Notes under the pieces: model-generated
Seen by the model: the letters and a program-made list of their open reading frames with translations, nothing else
What the model was told of the DNA's origin: nothing
Databases searched by the model: none
Position numbers and translations under genes: made by a program
In this document: piece after piece, positions 1 through 10,789 of the stretch
Position numbering within the stretch: position 1 is the first letter of the stretch
How the letters are laid out: every line of letters starts with the position of its first letter
Source: Cheilinus undulatus
Taxonomy: Eukaryota; Chordata; Actinopteri; Labriformes; Labridae
DNA: 64,000 nt
Direction: 5' to 3'
Assembly: GCF_018320785.1 (NCBI RefSeq)
Contig: NC_054867.1
Location: 35,653,855-35,717,854, forward strand

Positions 1-865
1 GCCATGAAACCTGACATAATTACCATGAAATACATTTTCAAATATTTGTATTTTGTCCATCGCTTTAAAACATGCCACTCTGCCTTCTGCGGGCTTGTGA
101 TCTCACCTTCTGGGGGGAAATACATAAAAAAGAGGGAAAATCATCAGAGATGAAAAGCTCTTCAACAGGAGAGATAAAAATGTGGAAAAAAACAACCTCC
201 CATACACAGAGAAAATCGGCGCGGCGCGGCTCAGCACAGCGGCCCCCCGAGCTATCTCTAAAAGCCAAATTACTGCTCCTTATCTAAGGCATCATATCTA
301 CTAGTTATCTGCTCCTGAGATGGGCTCCTCTCTCTCCCCCTCTCTCTCTCTCCCTCTCTCTTGTGCTCATCGCTAGAAATGCTATTTATTTGTGATTACA
401 GACTCCCTTTGAATAAAAGATGTTTGTGTCTGAGGTCCAAAGTTTGGGCAGATTGTGAACTCCTCAGATTCTTCAGAGAGGAGAGTATTGAAGGCAGAAC
501 ACCTCATTTGGGCAGGGCTGCTGGGGGTGGTCTACTGCAGAGAGAGGGATGAAAGTGTAGCCGATGGGAAATATGAGACAAGACCTCAAACTTCTCTGAC
601 GCTTCATATCACATATGCTTTCAGAGGGGATTCATACTGAGATGAGGTGTCGAATTGACTTTAAATGCATAAACCTTGTGTTTGAAACACACGGAGACGG
701 GAAGTTCTGGCATGTATTTTTGTAGAAAGCTGCCAAAAGCTGCAAAGTTTGGAGTTTCAGAGTTTCTCAGCTCACAGGAGTTAGTGTGAGGGGAAATACA
801 CAGGTAGAATGATAGTTCTGTCAGGACCACTGTGTCAGGAAACACATGATTTGTGGCCATAAATA
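1..865. other. Noncoding DNA, no gene recognised
   Basis: No open frame here resembles a known protein, and the short frames overlap on both strands as expected by chance. The only structure seen is a pyrimidine-rich tract around 326-362. Confidence 0.5.
326..362. repeat. (CT)n microsatellite
   Basis: This is an imperfect run of CT/TC dinucleotides interrupted by CCCC and CCC. It is simple sequence with no sign of being coding. Confidence 0.85.
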
Positions 866-1330
866 GTTTTTTATTAGCAGTTGTTAATCAGCACTTACTG
901 CTGTTACATATGTTTGGCGGTGTGGCTGTTCCCTTTGTCCTTCCAAAAGGCTACTGCCCTTCCAATGCAAATAAGGAAAGCATAAAGCAGGGAGAGAAGC
1001 TGCAATGACAACAGAATGACTCTGATAAAGCCAGAAGCAGGATGAAGAGGAGCTGGGGTGGAGGAGGGTTGCAAGAACAGCTTGCAGAGAGAGAGAGAGG
1101 GAGCTATAAATCTTTTTTTTTTTTTTAGCAGTTATTAATTAGCACTCATGGTGTTGTTCATGTTTGGCAGTGTGGCTATTCCCTGTGCCTTTTCTACAAG
1201 TCTACGTGGAAAGTATCAGGCATCAGTGACAACAGAATGACACTGATTAAGTCAGAAGTAGAAAGAAGGAGGAGCTGGGGTGGAGGAACGTTGCAGAGAG
1301 AGTGGCAGAGCATAGCCAGGCTAGAGCAGA
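866..1330. repeat. Diverged tandem duplication, about 240-bp unit
   Basis: Two successive segments (about 866-1100 and about 1107-1320) share the same order of blocks: a T-run then TAGCAGTT, TTAATCAGCAC or TTAATTAGCAC, ATGTTTGGC, TGTGGCTRTTCCCT, TGACAACAGAATGAC, and GAGGAGCTGGGGTGGAGGA followed by GTTGCA. The blocks have drifted by substitutions and small indels, so the duplication is old. The family was not recognised. It could be a doubled mobile element or a local duplication. Confidence 0.7.
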
Positions 1331-2687
1331 TTAAATAAGGCCGTATGAGGGTGATTAGCCAATAGCGTGCTTAGAGCAAATCAGCAGGCCATCAGCTGTT
1401 GAGGGCTTGGTAAGATCAGTTGATCTCAATTACGGCAGCCTGCCTAAACTAATACTATATGCTTGATTTTTCTAACAAATTAATGAGGGTGGAAGATTAA
1501 AAAGAGCGCTTTAGAAGAAAAACAAAAAAAGGTCTATTTAAAGTAATATTAAAAGTTAAAATTCACAATTTCATTCCATTTTTGACACTGCAATCACTTT
1601 CACATGGCCATTTCACTTGGAAGTAAAATGTGCCGATGCACAACAACGGTAGATTTTTCCCTCACTCATCTACACTAACATTAATTCTTTACATTTTACC
1701 TCCCTTCATAAAAATTCTTCAGAGCGTAGAACACCTCCTTGACCTTTTCCTGACCCACAAACAGACTCTTATTTTGCACAACATAACTTTTTAACACTCT
1801 GTTCTGTAACAGGCGACATTTTAAGACGTGTCCTCCTTTAAAGGCCTCCTTTTTCTCCCTTCACTCCTTTACCTTTTCCCTCTCTTTCCCTCCAACTGTT
1901 GGAGTCCCTCAGCCAGAGAGGCGCACATCAGATTTCAATAGTTGACCTCTTAATGCTGAGGTCAGTGCTGCACCGGCAGCGATTTCACACTCAAGATGAA
2001 AGGGAAATGAACACTGAGGATGCTGGGGGTGACACGGGGGCCCTGACCATGCAAAGCCACCGCCACTCTGACCGCTTCACTGCACCACGAGCTGAGACGA
2101 GTGAGGAGGAGGAGGAGGAGGAGGAAGAGGAGGAGGAAGAGGTGGACGTGCCAAGATGGAGGGTTTTAACCACCTGTATAAGGAAAGGCAAAGCTACTGA
2201 GAGGAACTTTTAGTTTGCGTTGATCTTGGCAGCTCCTGTGGACAAAACAGTACATCTTAATATTTGCTGATCCTGTCCTGTACATGTAGTAGTAGTTAGT
2301 AGTGTTTGGTTAAAAATAATCTCTCCTTTTAACTGTAATGTATCACTGTGAATATTTACTGCAAAAAAATGTGGTTAAAACTCCTGTATGGAGTTTAAGC
2401 TAGGCTAAAACTCAAATTGATGCCTCATTGTGACCTACAAAACCAACAAGACCATCAACAAATGATTGAATATTTTTAGATTGTTAATATAAAACTACTT
2501 CCCTCTGACTGATAATTTCCACACCCGGGGAAGGAAGGAATATAAAAGTGCTTTGAGGAGGGGGAGGCATTAGATGAGGAGATAAAAATGCTGCAGAGAC
2601 GTGTGAATCCAAAGACTTACAGGATTCAAGGCTCCAAAAATATAAAGTTTGAAATGTTAAGGCAACATTAAGAGGCTATTGTGAAAT
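1331..2687. other. Noncoding DNA, no gene recognised
   Basis: The stretch is mostly AT-rich with a pyrimidine-rich part around 1820-1890. The only notable structure is the GAG triplet tract at 2103-2142. A 104-codon open frame spans that tract, but its acidic run is simply the translated repeat. Confidence 0.45.
2103..2142. repeat. (GAG)n trinucleotide repeat
   Basis: This is a run of GAG triplets with occasional GAA. It reads as polyglutamate on the + strand and polyserine on the - strand, which is why open frames appear on both strands here. Confidence 0.85.
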
Positions 2688-3390
2688 GCAACCCAAATTC
2701 CAAAACAGTGGAGACTCTACGTGAAATATGCAAAATGCAATGTTTTGCACACTTCATAAACCCATATTCTATCCACAATAGAATATAGCAGATGTTGAAT
2801 CTGAGACATTTTAAATAAAAGGCTGGAGAAGCATGTGGTACTGATGAAAAACGGCTGGGGTAACATTTGACAGAGCCAGCCTCTCAGAAGTAAAGATGAA
2901 GATCACCAATCTGCCAAAAAACATGTCTAACAATTGTGGAAAAATGTTCCTTAATTAAGGCCTTGAATCTTTTGATGGTGTTATGTATTGTAGATGATGT
3001 GATATTAAACAACTTCTGGAGAAATCTCCGTGTATAATGGACAAGAGTGAAGGTCAGCATTGGATGCTCGAGATCCTCTGGTCCTCAAGCAGCACTGCAT
3101 CAGAAACAGTCGTGACTCTGTACAGGAAATCCCTGCATGGGCTCAGGAACACTTCCAGAAATCATTGTCTGTCAATGCAGTTTGCCATGCCATCCAAAAA
3201 TGTGAGTTAAAGTTGTATATTGCAAAGAAGAAGCCATACATGACCAGGATCCAGATTCACCACCATCTTCTTTGGGCCAAAGTTCATTTAAAATGGACTG
3301 AGGCGAAACGGAAAACTGTTCTGTGGTCAGATGAATTGAAACTGAAAATTCTTTTTGGAAACCACAGGTGCAGTATCATTGTAACAATAT
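2688..3390 (+). mobile_element. Decayed Tc1-like DNA transposon, right part missing
   Basis: The left edge begins with a CAACCCAAATTCCAAAA-type end followed by an AT-rich leader, both of which I recall as typical of a common fish Tc1 family. Remnants of a Tc1 transposase follow from 3060. The element stops abruptly near 3390, where telomere-like repeats begin, so the C-terminal part of the transposase and the right terminus are gone. Confidence 0.65.
3060..3390 (+). pseudogene. Tc1-like transposase fragment
   Basis: The open part has the helix-turn-helix/linker and the start of the DDE domain of a Tc1 transposase. A stretch ending in QEHFQKSLSVNAV is followed by IAKKKPYMTRIQ, then LLWAKVHLKWTEAKRKTVLW, and then SDELKLKILFGNH, which corresponds to the family's W-S-D-E-(S)-K-F block. 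The first catalytic Asp (WSDE, about residue 91 of the open segment) is present. The second Asp and the third acidic residue are absent because the sequence is cut after FGNH. The fragment cannot encode an active enzyme. Confidence 0.65.
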
Positions 3391-3392
3391 GA

Positions 3393-3654
3393 CAAGGGTT
3401 ATGGTAAGGGCTAGGGTTAGAGGGGTTAGGGTTAGGAGGTTGGGGTTAGGGTAAAATGCCACCAAATTACCAGAGAGTTGCCACAATATTAGAAGGGTTA
3501 TGGTAAGGGCTAGGGTTAGAGGGGTTAGGGTGAGGGTAAAATACAACCAAATTACCAGAGAACAGCCACAATATTACAGAGGTTATGGTTAGGGTTATGG
3601 GGCTAGGGTAAAGCACTAAATTACCAGAGAATCAGAGACCCTTAAATTACCAGA
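3393..3654 (+). repeat. Telomere-like minisatellite, left block
   Basis: Three units of roughly 80-100 bp each combine a G-rich part made of TTAGGG-like hexamers (GGGTTAGGGTTAGG and variants such as GGGTTATGG) with an AT-rich part (AAATACCACCAAATTACCAG, then GCCACAATATTA). It starts exactly where the Tc1 relic ends. The G-rich strand is the + strand. The units have diverged, so this is an old interstitial array, not a chromosome end. Confidence 0.7.
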
Positions 3655-3957
3655 GACCCTTAATCAAATCACATGACTCATGTCCTCCTAAATTGGTGGG
3701 CTATTTAAGCTGCAAGATTTCCGGTTACTTTCTCTGCTGCATGGCTGCACCTGGATCAACACTGGGCTCTCACCTTCAACCCACCTCCACCCCAGCATCC
3801 ACCTGTTGGCTCTGACTGGGGGTTTAAGCCGGTATCTTATCATTCCTCAAATTCTGTATGTAAAACCTGTGAGGAGTGATTAAGTCGGAGCCTGACGCCT
3901 AACATATTATGTTGCATAATAAATGCTTAAACAAACTACTGCGTCTGATTATTGTCT
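3655..3957 (+). mobile_element. Possible LTR-like insertion splitting the minisatellite
   Basis: About 300 bp of unrelated sequence interrupts the minisatellite between two copies of the AAATTACCAGA motif. It contains a TATTTAA box (about 3703), a pyrimidine-rich leader and a late AATAAA signal (about 3920), an order that resembles a solo LTR. No clear terminal TG..CA pair or target duplication was found. It may instead be part of the unit of a longer repeat. No coding content is present. Confidence 0.25.
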
Positions 3958-4168
3958 GAAATACCACCAAATTACCAGAAAATGTATAAAATATTACAAG
4001 GTTTATGGTAAGGTCAAGGGTTAGAGGGGTTAGGGTTTTAGGGTTGGGGTTTGGGAAAAATGCCACTAAATAACCAGAGAATTGCCAAAATATTACTTGT
4101 GTTAGGGTTAGGGTTGGGGTTAAGATTAGTGGGTAGGGTAAAATACCACTTAATAACCAGAGAGCTGC
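3958..4168 (+). repeat. Telomere-like minisatellite, right block
   Basis: The same two-part unit resumes: AAATTACCAGAAAATG, then G-rich GGTTAGGGTTTTAGGG, a CCACTAAATAACCAG part, then GTTAGGGTTAGGGTTGGGG and another AT-rich end. Two units are recognisable. An AT-rich tail with scattered ATTACTGG-type words continues to about 4300. Confidence 0.65.
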
Positions 4169-4499
4169 CCCCATATTATGAGGAATAACCTGATAAATGA
4201 TACATTATTACTTGGCAAATACTTCATTATCCTCCTTATTCTTGAGAAATTACTGGATAATTACTCTTATTTCTATAAACTACCAGGCAATTAGGGCCTA
4301 CTAAAATAAAGTGCTATCTATTTTTCTTCATGGGGACCAGAAATCCTGAAGACGCTCCAGTATTTAAACTTTGTTTGCTCACAGTTATACTTGTTCTTTA
4401 GAGTTCTGATGAATCTCACAATAAAAGGCAACTAGCAGAGGCAGAACCATGCCATTAACCCCATCATTACTCACAGATCTAAAGATCTCCCATGCGTCT

Positions 4500-5420
4500 A
4501 ATCTTCACTGAGACCCCCCCAGCTCTACAAGCTACTGAACCATGACACTTTCTTCTCTTCTCCTAAATGATTGTGGGTCATTTTAAAAGTCTCCTGATGC
4601 TCGGTGTCACCCTCCCGGCCTTCCTCCCTGCCTGTTACAAGCGCTCGTTACCGCTGCATGTCTCTGAGGCAATTATTGAATGAACAGTGAGACAAGGCGA
4701 GCGGTGAAAGGACAGTTTGGTTACACCGCCGCGAGGCTGGAGCTCCTCAGAGTAATGTAGCGCTTAAGTACCTGTCAGCTTTCTAAAGGAGGGAGTAGAC
4801 TGTGTAAATGTGAGTGTAAATAGAGTGTCAGATCAGGACCCCAGGGAGCGGAGGTGGGGAGTGGGTGTATGTGTGTGTGTTTTTGTTCACTGATGCATAT
4901 GTGTGTGCATGTGAGTGTCACAATAATGATCATTTAACCCTCCTCAGCATTCCCCAGGGCTCCACGTTCCCCCGTTTGACTCCATGGCGCTCCAGGCTCC
5001 CTCCCTCACTCTCTCTCTCTCTCTTTCCCTCTCTTCTCCTCTGTCTGCTCCTCACAGCTGGGCACAGTTGGGGAGCAGCTCCTTATTCATTCATGAGAGA
5101 AGCACTGGATAAATAAAAAGGTTCATTACTGTGCTAAAGTGTTACTAATGACATGTACCTGCCACTGAGCACCTCCGAAAATCTAATGTGACACACTAGA
5201 ATGGAAAATCTATTCTGCCGCGCCGAGGCCTCCAATGGCGCCGGTGCACATAGTCTATGGAAATTTCTCCCCGCTTGCCCTCCAATTGTGTCTCTCTAAA
5301 ACCAATATTTACAATCCCATAGCCATTATGTCCTACTACGCCCTCTGCGCCTGCTGTTGCGACCTCCATATTAGCTGAAAATTGGACTTTGCAAACTTAG
5401 CAGGGGAGGAGAGACTCTGT
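4500..5420. promoter_or_regulatory. Candidate conserved noncoding block
   Basis: This is a complex, repeat-poor stretch of mixed base composition, with homeodomain-type words (AATTATTGAATG, ATTCATTCATGAG) and GC-rich islands such as GCCGCGCCGAGG near 5217. A CT tract sits at 5009-5036. It looks unlike the surrounding AT-rich repeats and has no coding pattern, which is how vertebrate conserved enhancers often look. Conservation itself cannot be seen from one sequence. Confidence 0.3.
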
Positions 5421-5880
5421 GCGTAGATGAGAGGGGGCAGCACCAGGAGACTCAGCGTGAGGTGCACGGTGCCTCTCAACTCCCTCAACCTTTAACGAAC
5501 AGCAGCCGCCCATCGCCAAACACAAACACACTCACATAAACACACACTCACTGAGCTACATTCCAGCATTCAGGCTTCTTTAAAGTGTGTGATAACTGCA
5601 TGCTAATATAACATGAAGTGACTCTTAGAAAGAGCCACTTTTAATCCTGGAAACACTAGAAATATTCACCAAATAATTCATAGGTTCTGCAAACAGTAAT
5701 ATGATTAAAAATCATAATTAATATTAAATAAATTAAATCTAAACCCATACAAAAAGTTGCAGCATGTGCTGTTCCAGAGACTGGTAATGACATGGCAGTC
5801 ATTGCATTCAATGGCCTTCATTTACAACATGTTCTGATTAAAGAGATGCTGACAGGATGATCACAAGTATATCATTCATA
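5421..5880. other. Noncoding DNA, nothing recognised
   Basis: No coding pattern or repeat family was recognised. There is a short CA-rich stretch around 5521-5550. Confidence 0.4.
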
Positions 5881-5881
5881 T

Positions 5882-5957
<76 letters not shown>
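5881..5957. repeat. (TA)n microsatellite
   Basis: This is a nearly pure run of TA dinucleotides with one TACA interruption near 5893. It directly abuts the left end of a Tc1 element. TA is the target of Tc1/mariner insertion, so the run probably provided the target or grew from the target duplication. Confidence 0.95.
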
Positions 5958-5960
<3 letters not shown>

Positions 5961-7256
5961 TTGCAAGAAAAAGTATGTGAACCCTTTGGGATTTCTTGGA
6001 TTTCTGCATAAGTTGGTCATTAAATGTGTTCTGATCTTCATCTAAGTCACAACAACAGACAAACACAATCTCCTTAAACTAACACCGCACAAAAAATGCT
6101 ATGTTTTCATGTTTTTATTGAACAAAACATGTAAACATTCACAATGCAGGGTGGAAAAAGTATGTGAACCCTAGGCTAATGACTTCTCCAAGAGCTAATT
6201 GGAGCCAGGAGTCAGCCAACCTGGAGTCCTATCAATGTGATGAGATTGGATGTGTTGGTTAAAACTGCCCTGCCCTATAAAAAAACACACACCAGTTTTG
6301 AGTTAGCTGTTCTCAAGAAGCATTGCCTGATGTGAACCATGCCTGGCGCAAAAGAGCTCTCAGAAGACCTGCGGTCAAGAATTGTTGACTTGCATGAAGC
6401 TGGAAAGGGTTAAAAAAGTATCTCTAAAAACCTTGATGTTCATGTGTCCACGGTAAGACAGACTATCTACAAATGGAGAAAGTTCAACACTGTTGCTACT
6501 CTCCCTAGGTGTGGTGGTCCTGTAAAGGTGACTGCAAGAGCACAATGCAGAATGTTCAGTGAGGTGAAGAAGAATCCTAGAGTGTCAGCTAAAGACAGTG
6601 AAATCTCAGGCACATGCTAACATTTGTGTTGACAAATCTACAATAAGTAAAACACTAAACAAGAATGGAGTCCATGGGAGGACACCACGGAGGAAGCCAC
6701 TGATGTCTAAAAAAAAACCCATTGCTGCATTTTTGAAGTTTGCAAAAGAGCACCTGGATGTTCCACAGCACTACTGGCAAAATATTCTGTGGACAGATGA
6801 AACCAAAATTGAGTTGTTTGGAAGGAACACACAACGCTATGTGTGGAGAAAAAAGGGCACAGCACACCAACATCAAAACCTCATCCCAACTGTGAAATAT
6901 GGTGGAGAGGCCATCATGGTTTGGGGCTGCTTTGCTGCCTCAGGGCCTGGAGGAATTGCTGTCATTGACAGAAAAATGAATTCCCAAGTTTATCAAGACA
7001 TTTTGCAGGAAAACTTAAGACCATCTGTCCACCAACTGAAACTGAACAGAGGATGGGTGATGCAACAGGACAACAACTCAAAGCATAGAAGTAAATCAAC
7101 AACAGAATGGCTTCAACAGAAGAAAATACGCCTTCTGGAGTGGCCCAGTCAGAGTCCTGACCTCAACCCAAGTGAGATGCTATGGCATGACCTCAAGAGA
7201 GCGATTCACACCAGAGATCCCAAGAATACTGCTGAACTGAAATGGTTTTGTATATA
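5958..7256 (+). mobile_element. Tc1-like transposon with left end intact, right end lost
   Basis: The left terminus starts CAGTTGCAAGAAAAAGTATG next to TA. The motif GAAAAAGTATGTGAACCCT occurs at 5967-5985 and again at 6154-6172, 187 bp apart in the same orientation. That is the IR/DR arrangement (two direct repeats inside a long terminal repeat) of many fish Tc1 elements. A transposase pseudogene follows. The right end is missing: the coding region runs straight into a second TA-rich tract at about 7245. A matching inverted terminus was not found. Confidence 0.85.
6339..7256 (+). pseudogene. Tc1-like transposase, broken
   Basis: The frame begins with ATG at 6339 ([20 protein letters not shown]), the N-terminal DNA-binding domain. 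It carries an in-frame TAA at 6411 and a frameshift close to 6600, after which a long open frame of 221 codons (6598-7263) covers the catalytic domain. In that segment WTDETK has the first Asp (residue 67), QQDNNSKH the second (158) and NPSEMLW the acidic Glu (193). This gives a DD34E spacing, so the triad is retained. The C-terminal end is replaced by TA-repeat translation (CIYI). The enzyme normally cuts and pastes its own element at TA sites. This copy is inactive because of the stop, the shift and the truncation. Confidence 0.85.
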
Positions 7257-7375
7257 TATATAAATATATATATATTAGGCCTGTTAATATAAATGTGTTA
7301 ATGCTCTTGATTAATCTGTAAAGCTTAACATGTTAAAAAAATAATAGTATAGTATGGTATAATATACTATATATT
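7257..7375. repeat. AT-rich tract with TA dinucleotides
   Basis: TATATATA runs continue from the truncated Tc1 element, followed by words such as TATAATATACTATATATTA. This is low-complexity sequence. Confidence 0.6.
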
Positions 7376-7871
7376 ATACTATTTTTAATTTTAGTCTTAG
7401 TCTTTTGATTACATGTCTTTTAGTGTTAGTCACATTTTAGTCATTTCTACCCTCTTAAGTTTTAGTCTAGTTTTAGTCCATAAAAAGTCCTCACATTTAG
7501 TCTTTACATTCAGTCTAAGCATTTAGTCACTTGCCTAAATCTGGTACCAGACCATGGTAGTGTGTTCTCTGTACCCTGCCAAACCTGGGGTCCCTGCTTT
7601 CTACAGCTTAAAGGCAAAAGAGATATGGATGCATTGTTTTGTAGACAGATTTGCCCACAGGGGAGAAATATCATGGATTTTTGATGTCCAACAAAAACTA
7701 AATTACATTTTAGTCTAGTTTTAGTCATTTTGATGAAAACTAAACTTACCTTTTGTCAGTTTTGGTCATCAAAGATCCATCTTTGGTTTGTCTTAGTCTA
7801 GTTTTCATCATGGAAAAAAGGCTGTTGACCAACATTTTTAGTCATAGTTTTAGTCGACAAATTTAACACTG
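7376..7871 (-). mobile_element. hAT-type nonautonomous element, copy 1
   Basis: The segment is rich in TTTTAGTC words and ends with AAATTTAACACTG. It is the reverse complement, block for block, of the better preserved copy at 53767-54304: the TTTTGATTACATGTCTTTTAG block, the GGGGTCCCTG and ACCATGGTAGTGTGTTCT blocks, and the closing GTCATAGTTTTAGTCGAC. The end reads CAGTGTTAA on the - strand, as in copy 2. The other terminus has decayed into AT-rich DNA. There is no transposase, so it would need one in trans. Confidence 0.7.
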
Positions 7872-8130
7872 CTTTGGGCATTAGGCACTTTTGCACCATC
7901 AGTGAAGTCACTGACTCAGTCAGACAAGTCCCACCTGTGGGGAGAAATTCTAACATTCCATGGGTGGTTCACTGAATGTGATGGAAGAGGACGTCCTGGT
8001 TCGGTGTGAGACTTTCTATACTCACTTTAGTTGGCCTACACTGAGTGGCATTAATGTTCAGGTTAGTATGTGATAGAAATAAGGGAAAACTGCAGTGGAT
8101 GAAAAACATGTAGCTTTATGAAAAGTACTT
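7872..8130. other. Noncoding DNA, nothing recognised
   Basis: No coding pattern or repeat family was recognised. Confidence 0.4.
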
Positions 8131-8471
8131 AATATTGTTGTTTTAAGTGGAGGAAATTTTCCACAGTGCAGTTAAACTTGAAAAGTTAAGATAACCCAAC
8201 ATGAATGCAGTAAAATTAAGTTAAATACCTTAAATGGCAAAGTGCATACTGAACAAATACTGGTTTTCAGTGACTTAAATTTTGATGTAATCAGCTGCCC
8301 TCTAATGTCTTAAGTTCTGTAAACTCATTGGGGGTTGTAGTGTAAATGCTACATTTCAACTTGAGTCTACTCAAAAATGTATTTCAACTACTTAAAAATT
8401 TTAACAAGATCAGTTTCACAAAAACATTTTGAGTATTTTTTACTTGTTCAGTTTTACAGTGCACGTTGTCA
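8131..8471. mobile_element. Possible miniature DNA element
   Basis: This is AT-rich DNA bounded by CCACAGTGCAG-like sequence at about 8161 and TTTTACAGTGCAC at about 8452. The edges are weakly inverted relative to each other. AAGTTAA, ACTTAAA and TACTTAA words recur inside. CACTGTAAAA-type ends are frequent on fish miniature elements. No target duplication was seen, so the call is tentative. Confidence 0.3.
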
Positions 8472-8689
8472 TCTTATCTTAATATTTTTTTTTTTTTTTG
8501 TCAACAATATGAAACTGGTTGTTCAACTTGACTACACAGTAGCACATCACATCCCAAAACAGCCATCGCATTTCACTTCATTATAAAGGCACATCTTTAC
8601 CTGAACAACCTGACTGGAGCTCCATATTCTCATGTTGCCGATAAGGAAAGATCATATTTCACTGTACAACTCCTCAGTGCTCTGGACTT

Positions 8690-8828
8690 TAAAGAAAGTT
8701 TAAATTCAATACTTTTTTTACTTGAATAAATTTATGGGCAAGTAATTCTACGTCTACTTAAGTAAATTTTACCTGGAGTAACTTTACTTTTATTTGAGTA
8801 CAACAGTCTTGTACTTTTTCCACCTCTC
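8690..8828. repeat. Dispersed repeat fragment rich in ACTTAAGTA words
   Basis: Words such as TACTTGAATAAATTTATGG, TCTACTTAAGTAAATTTTAC and TTTATTTGAGTACAA end in TACTTTTTCCACCTCT. I recall this arrangement as a very common fish interspersed repeat. I do not name a family. Confidence 0.5.
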
Positions 8829-10789
8829 ACTCTGGACAGATCTGAGTTTATGATATAAAATTAATCATGGATAAAGGGACCTGCTATGTATTCAAAAGAA
8901 ATAATAATGAAAAAAAAAAACAGTTATAAGAGCAAATAACTTTTGACTTGTCCAGTGAGCTGTCTGTGAGTCTTTTTAAGTGAAATGTGACTGTGGCTCC
9001 TGGGAGACTTAACCAAAATGTGCTTAAAGGGACTATAATGTATACAATCAACACAATAAAACATTGAATCAAATGAATAGCCAAAATACAATAATGACAA
9101 TTATCACAGTTTTAATTGCATGCTTAGATTTAGATATTCTTTGTCTATAAAAGGTCAACGTTGACAATTTAAATCTTTTTTTAACAGCTTCTTGAATTTG
9201 GAATCAAATGAATGCAATGAGATGGATTTTATGATCTTGTCTTTTAGATATATAACTGAGGGCTGCCGTGCTGCACCAGCGTGCTGCCACCATGACGAAG
9301 AGGTAGGACAAAGCTTCAAGGTGCTTATTCTGTCAGAGTGTTTCACATTAAGAGATATTCAGGAATGCATGTACAAAATGACTCGTCAGGAGACCCTATG
9401 CACTTGCGTGCTCTGTGTAAGTAGCCCACTTAAGGTTAACAGTTAAAACAAAAGATTTTTAGGCTTTCATTTTGCCTTGAGCCAAATCTATTTTACTTCC
9501 TGTTCAAAAACAAAAGAAAATAAAGAACTTCTGGTTGGTTGTGTAATTAGTTTAATAAAATGTGAAATTGCTCCAGATTTCATGACTATCTTTCTTTCTC
9601 ATTTAAGCAAAGCTGCCAACAGTGTTTAACTTTAAAAATGTAAAGCAATTCAACAAAAGAACCAAAAATCTATGAAGGAAGTTGAATTAGTTGTTCTTCA
9701 AAAAAGCCATCAATTGTAAGGACATTATCTGTTTAATTTAAATTTTTGAAGCCAAAGATAAAAATAAAAGATCCTTACACCTTCCAATTTCCACCATGAG
9801 CACATCCTTTCACCTCCTCTAAATAAGAAAAACAAGAAAACAATTAAGAATCTTTCCGATTTTGAACAATAAGATAATAAGACATGAGCTGTAATTATTT
9901 GTTGTATCTTTAAATGTTTGCTTTTGATCTTCAAGGGCAGCGTGAATGTCAGTTTTCAGTCACTTGTTGGTTTTATTTTATTTTGAAGCTGGTTGATGCC
10001 ACAGTCGTCCCTGCTGAGGTTAAAAAAAAAGGAAAAGAAAAAGAAAAAAACTTGTTGCTTCTTTAAGATCCAGTATCTAATTGAATCACGGTTTCCATCA
10101 GAGTCTCAGCAGAGTCTTAAATGACTGTTTGCTCAACATGTCTGCCCATTTCCACTGATTAATTCATACCAAGCCAAACGAAATGTTCTGCCTTGTTTGT
10201 CATGTTCTATCCAAGCCCTGCAGTCTTCCCCCCATCAGAATGAATGTTTTCAGACTGGAGTAAAGCCTCTGAAATGATGTAACTCCACTTATTTTGAGAG
10301 TAAAAGTACATTTAAAGAGAAATTTATGTAATTCCTGGAAGTTTCAAACGAGCTTTTAGTATGACATCTACAGTACATGCTGTATATTATTCTGAAAATG
10401 CAATGCTCATGAGATCATGTGTATCCCTTCTGTGAAACAGTATCCCAAATAAATGGGTCTAAAAAAAGGAGTAGAAAATCACCAGTGAGGAAGGTCCTGC
10501 TCTGCAATTATAACTTCTGCATATCTGCTTTCTTATGTTTATTTTTCTGACTGCTTGAAACACAAGGAGTGTTTGACTTTGGCAGCATCAAATAATTCAA
10601 AATCTCTGATGCTAGCTTTGATTAGAGGCACAATGCAAAGAGGCAATAATATGTCAAAAGCTCCACTTTTAAGATTTTGGATTAACAGCTTATCTTACAT
10701 TGGAGATGCATAGAAAGTGCAGCTGATGCATGCAATGGGTAAAGATATCATGTGGGAATTTTAAAATAAGTGCCGGTCTAAATGGAATC
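8829..10789. other. Noncoding DNA, no gene recognised
   Basis: The stretch is AT-rich with A-runs near 8910 and 10021-10050. A short GT/AG-bounded segment at 9248-9302 reads YITEGCRAAPACCHH, but there is no supporting neighbouring exon (see the rejected list). Confidence 0.45.

Noticed and set aside
1899..2213. 104-codon + strand frame with a polyglutamate run
   Set aside because: The acidic run is the (GAG)n repeat. The remaining residues resemble no family, and the opposite strand is open for the same reason.
3393..4168. Chromosome-end telomere
   Set aside because: The TTAGGG-like runs are short, diverged and interrupted by AT-rich halves, and ordinary sequence continues on both sides.
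5838..6066. Open frames with YIYIYI repeats on both strands
   Set aside because: They are direct translations of the (TA)n microsatellite.
9248..9302. GT/AG-bounded segment reading YITEGCRAAPACCHH, reminiscent of a cysteine-pair (anaphylatoxin-like) motif
   Set aside because: The cysteine spacing is off by one from that family, and no neighbouring exon or second motif was found. Likely chance.
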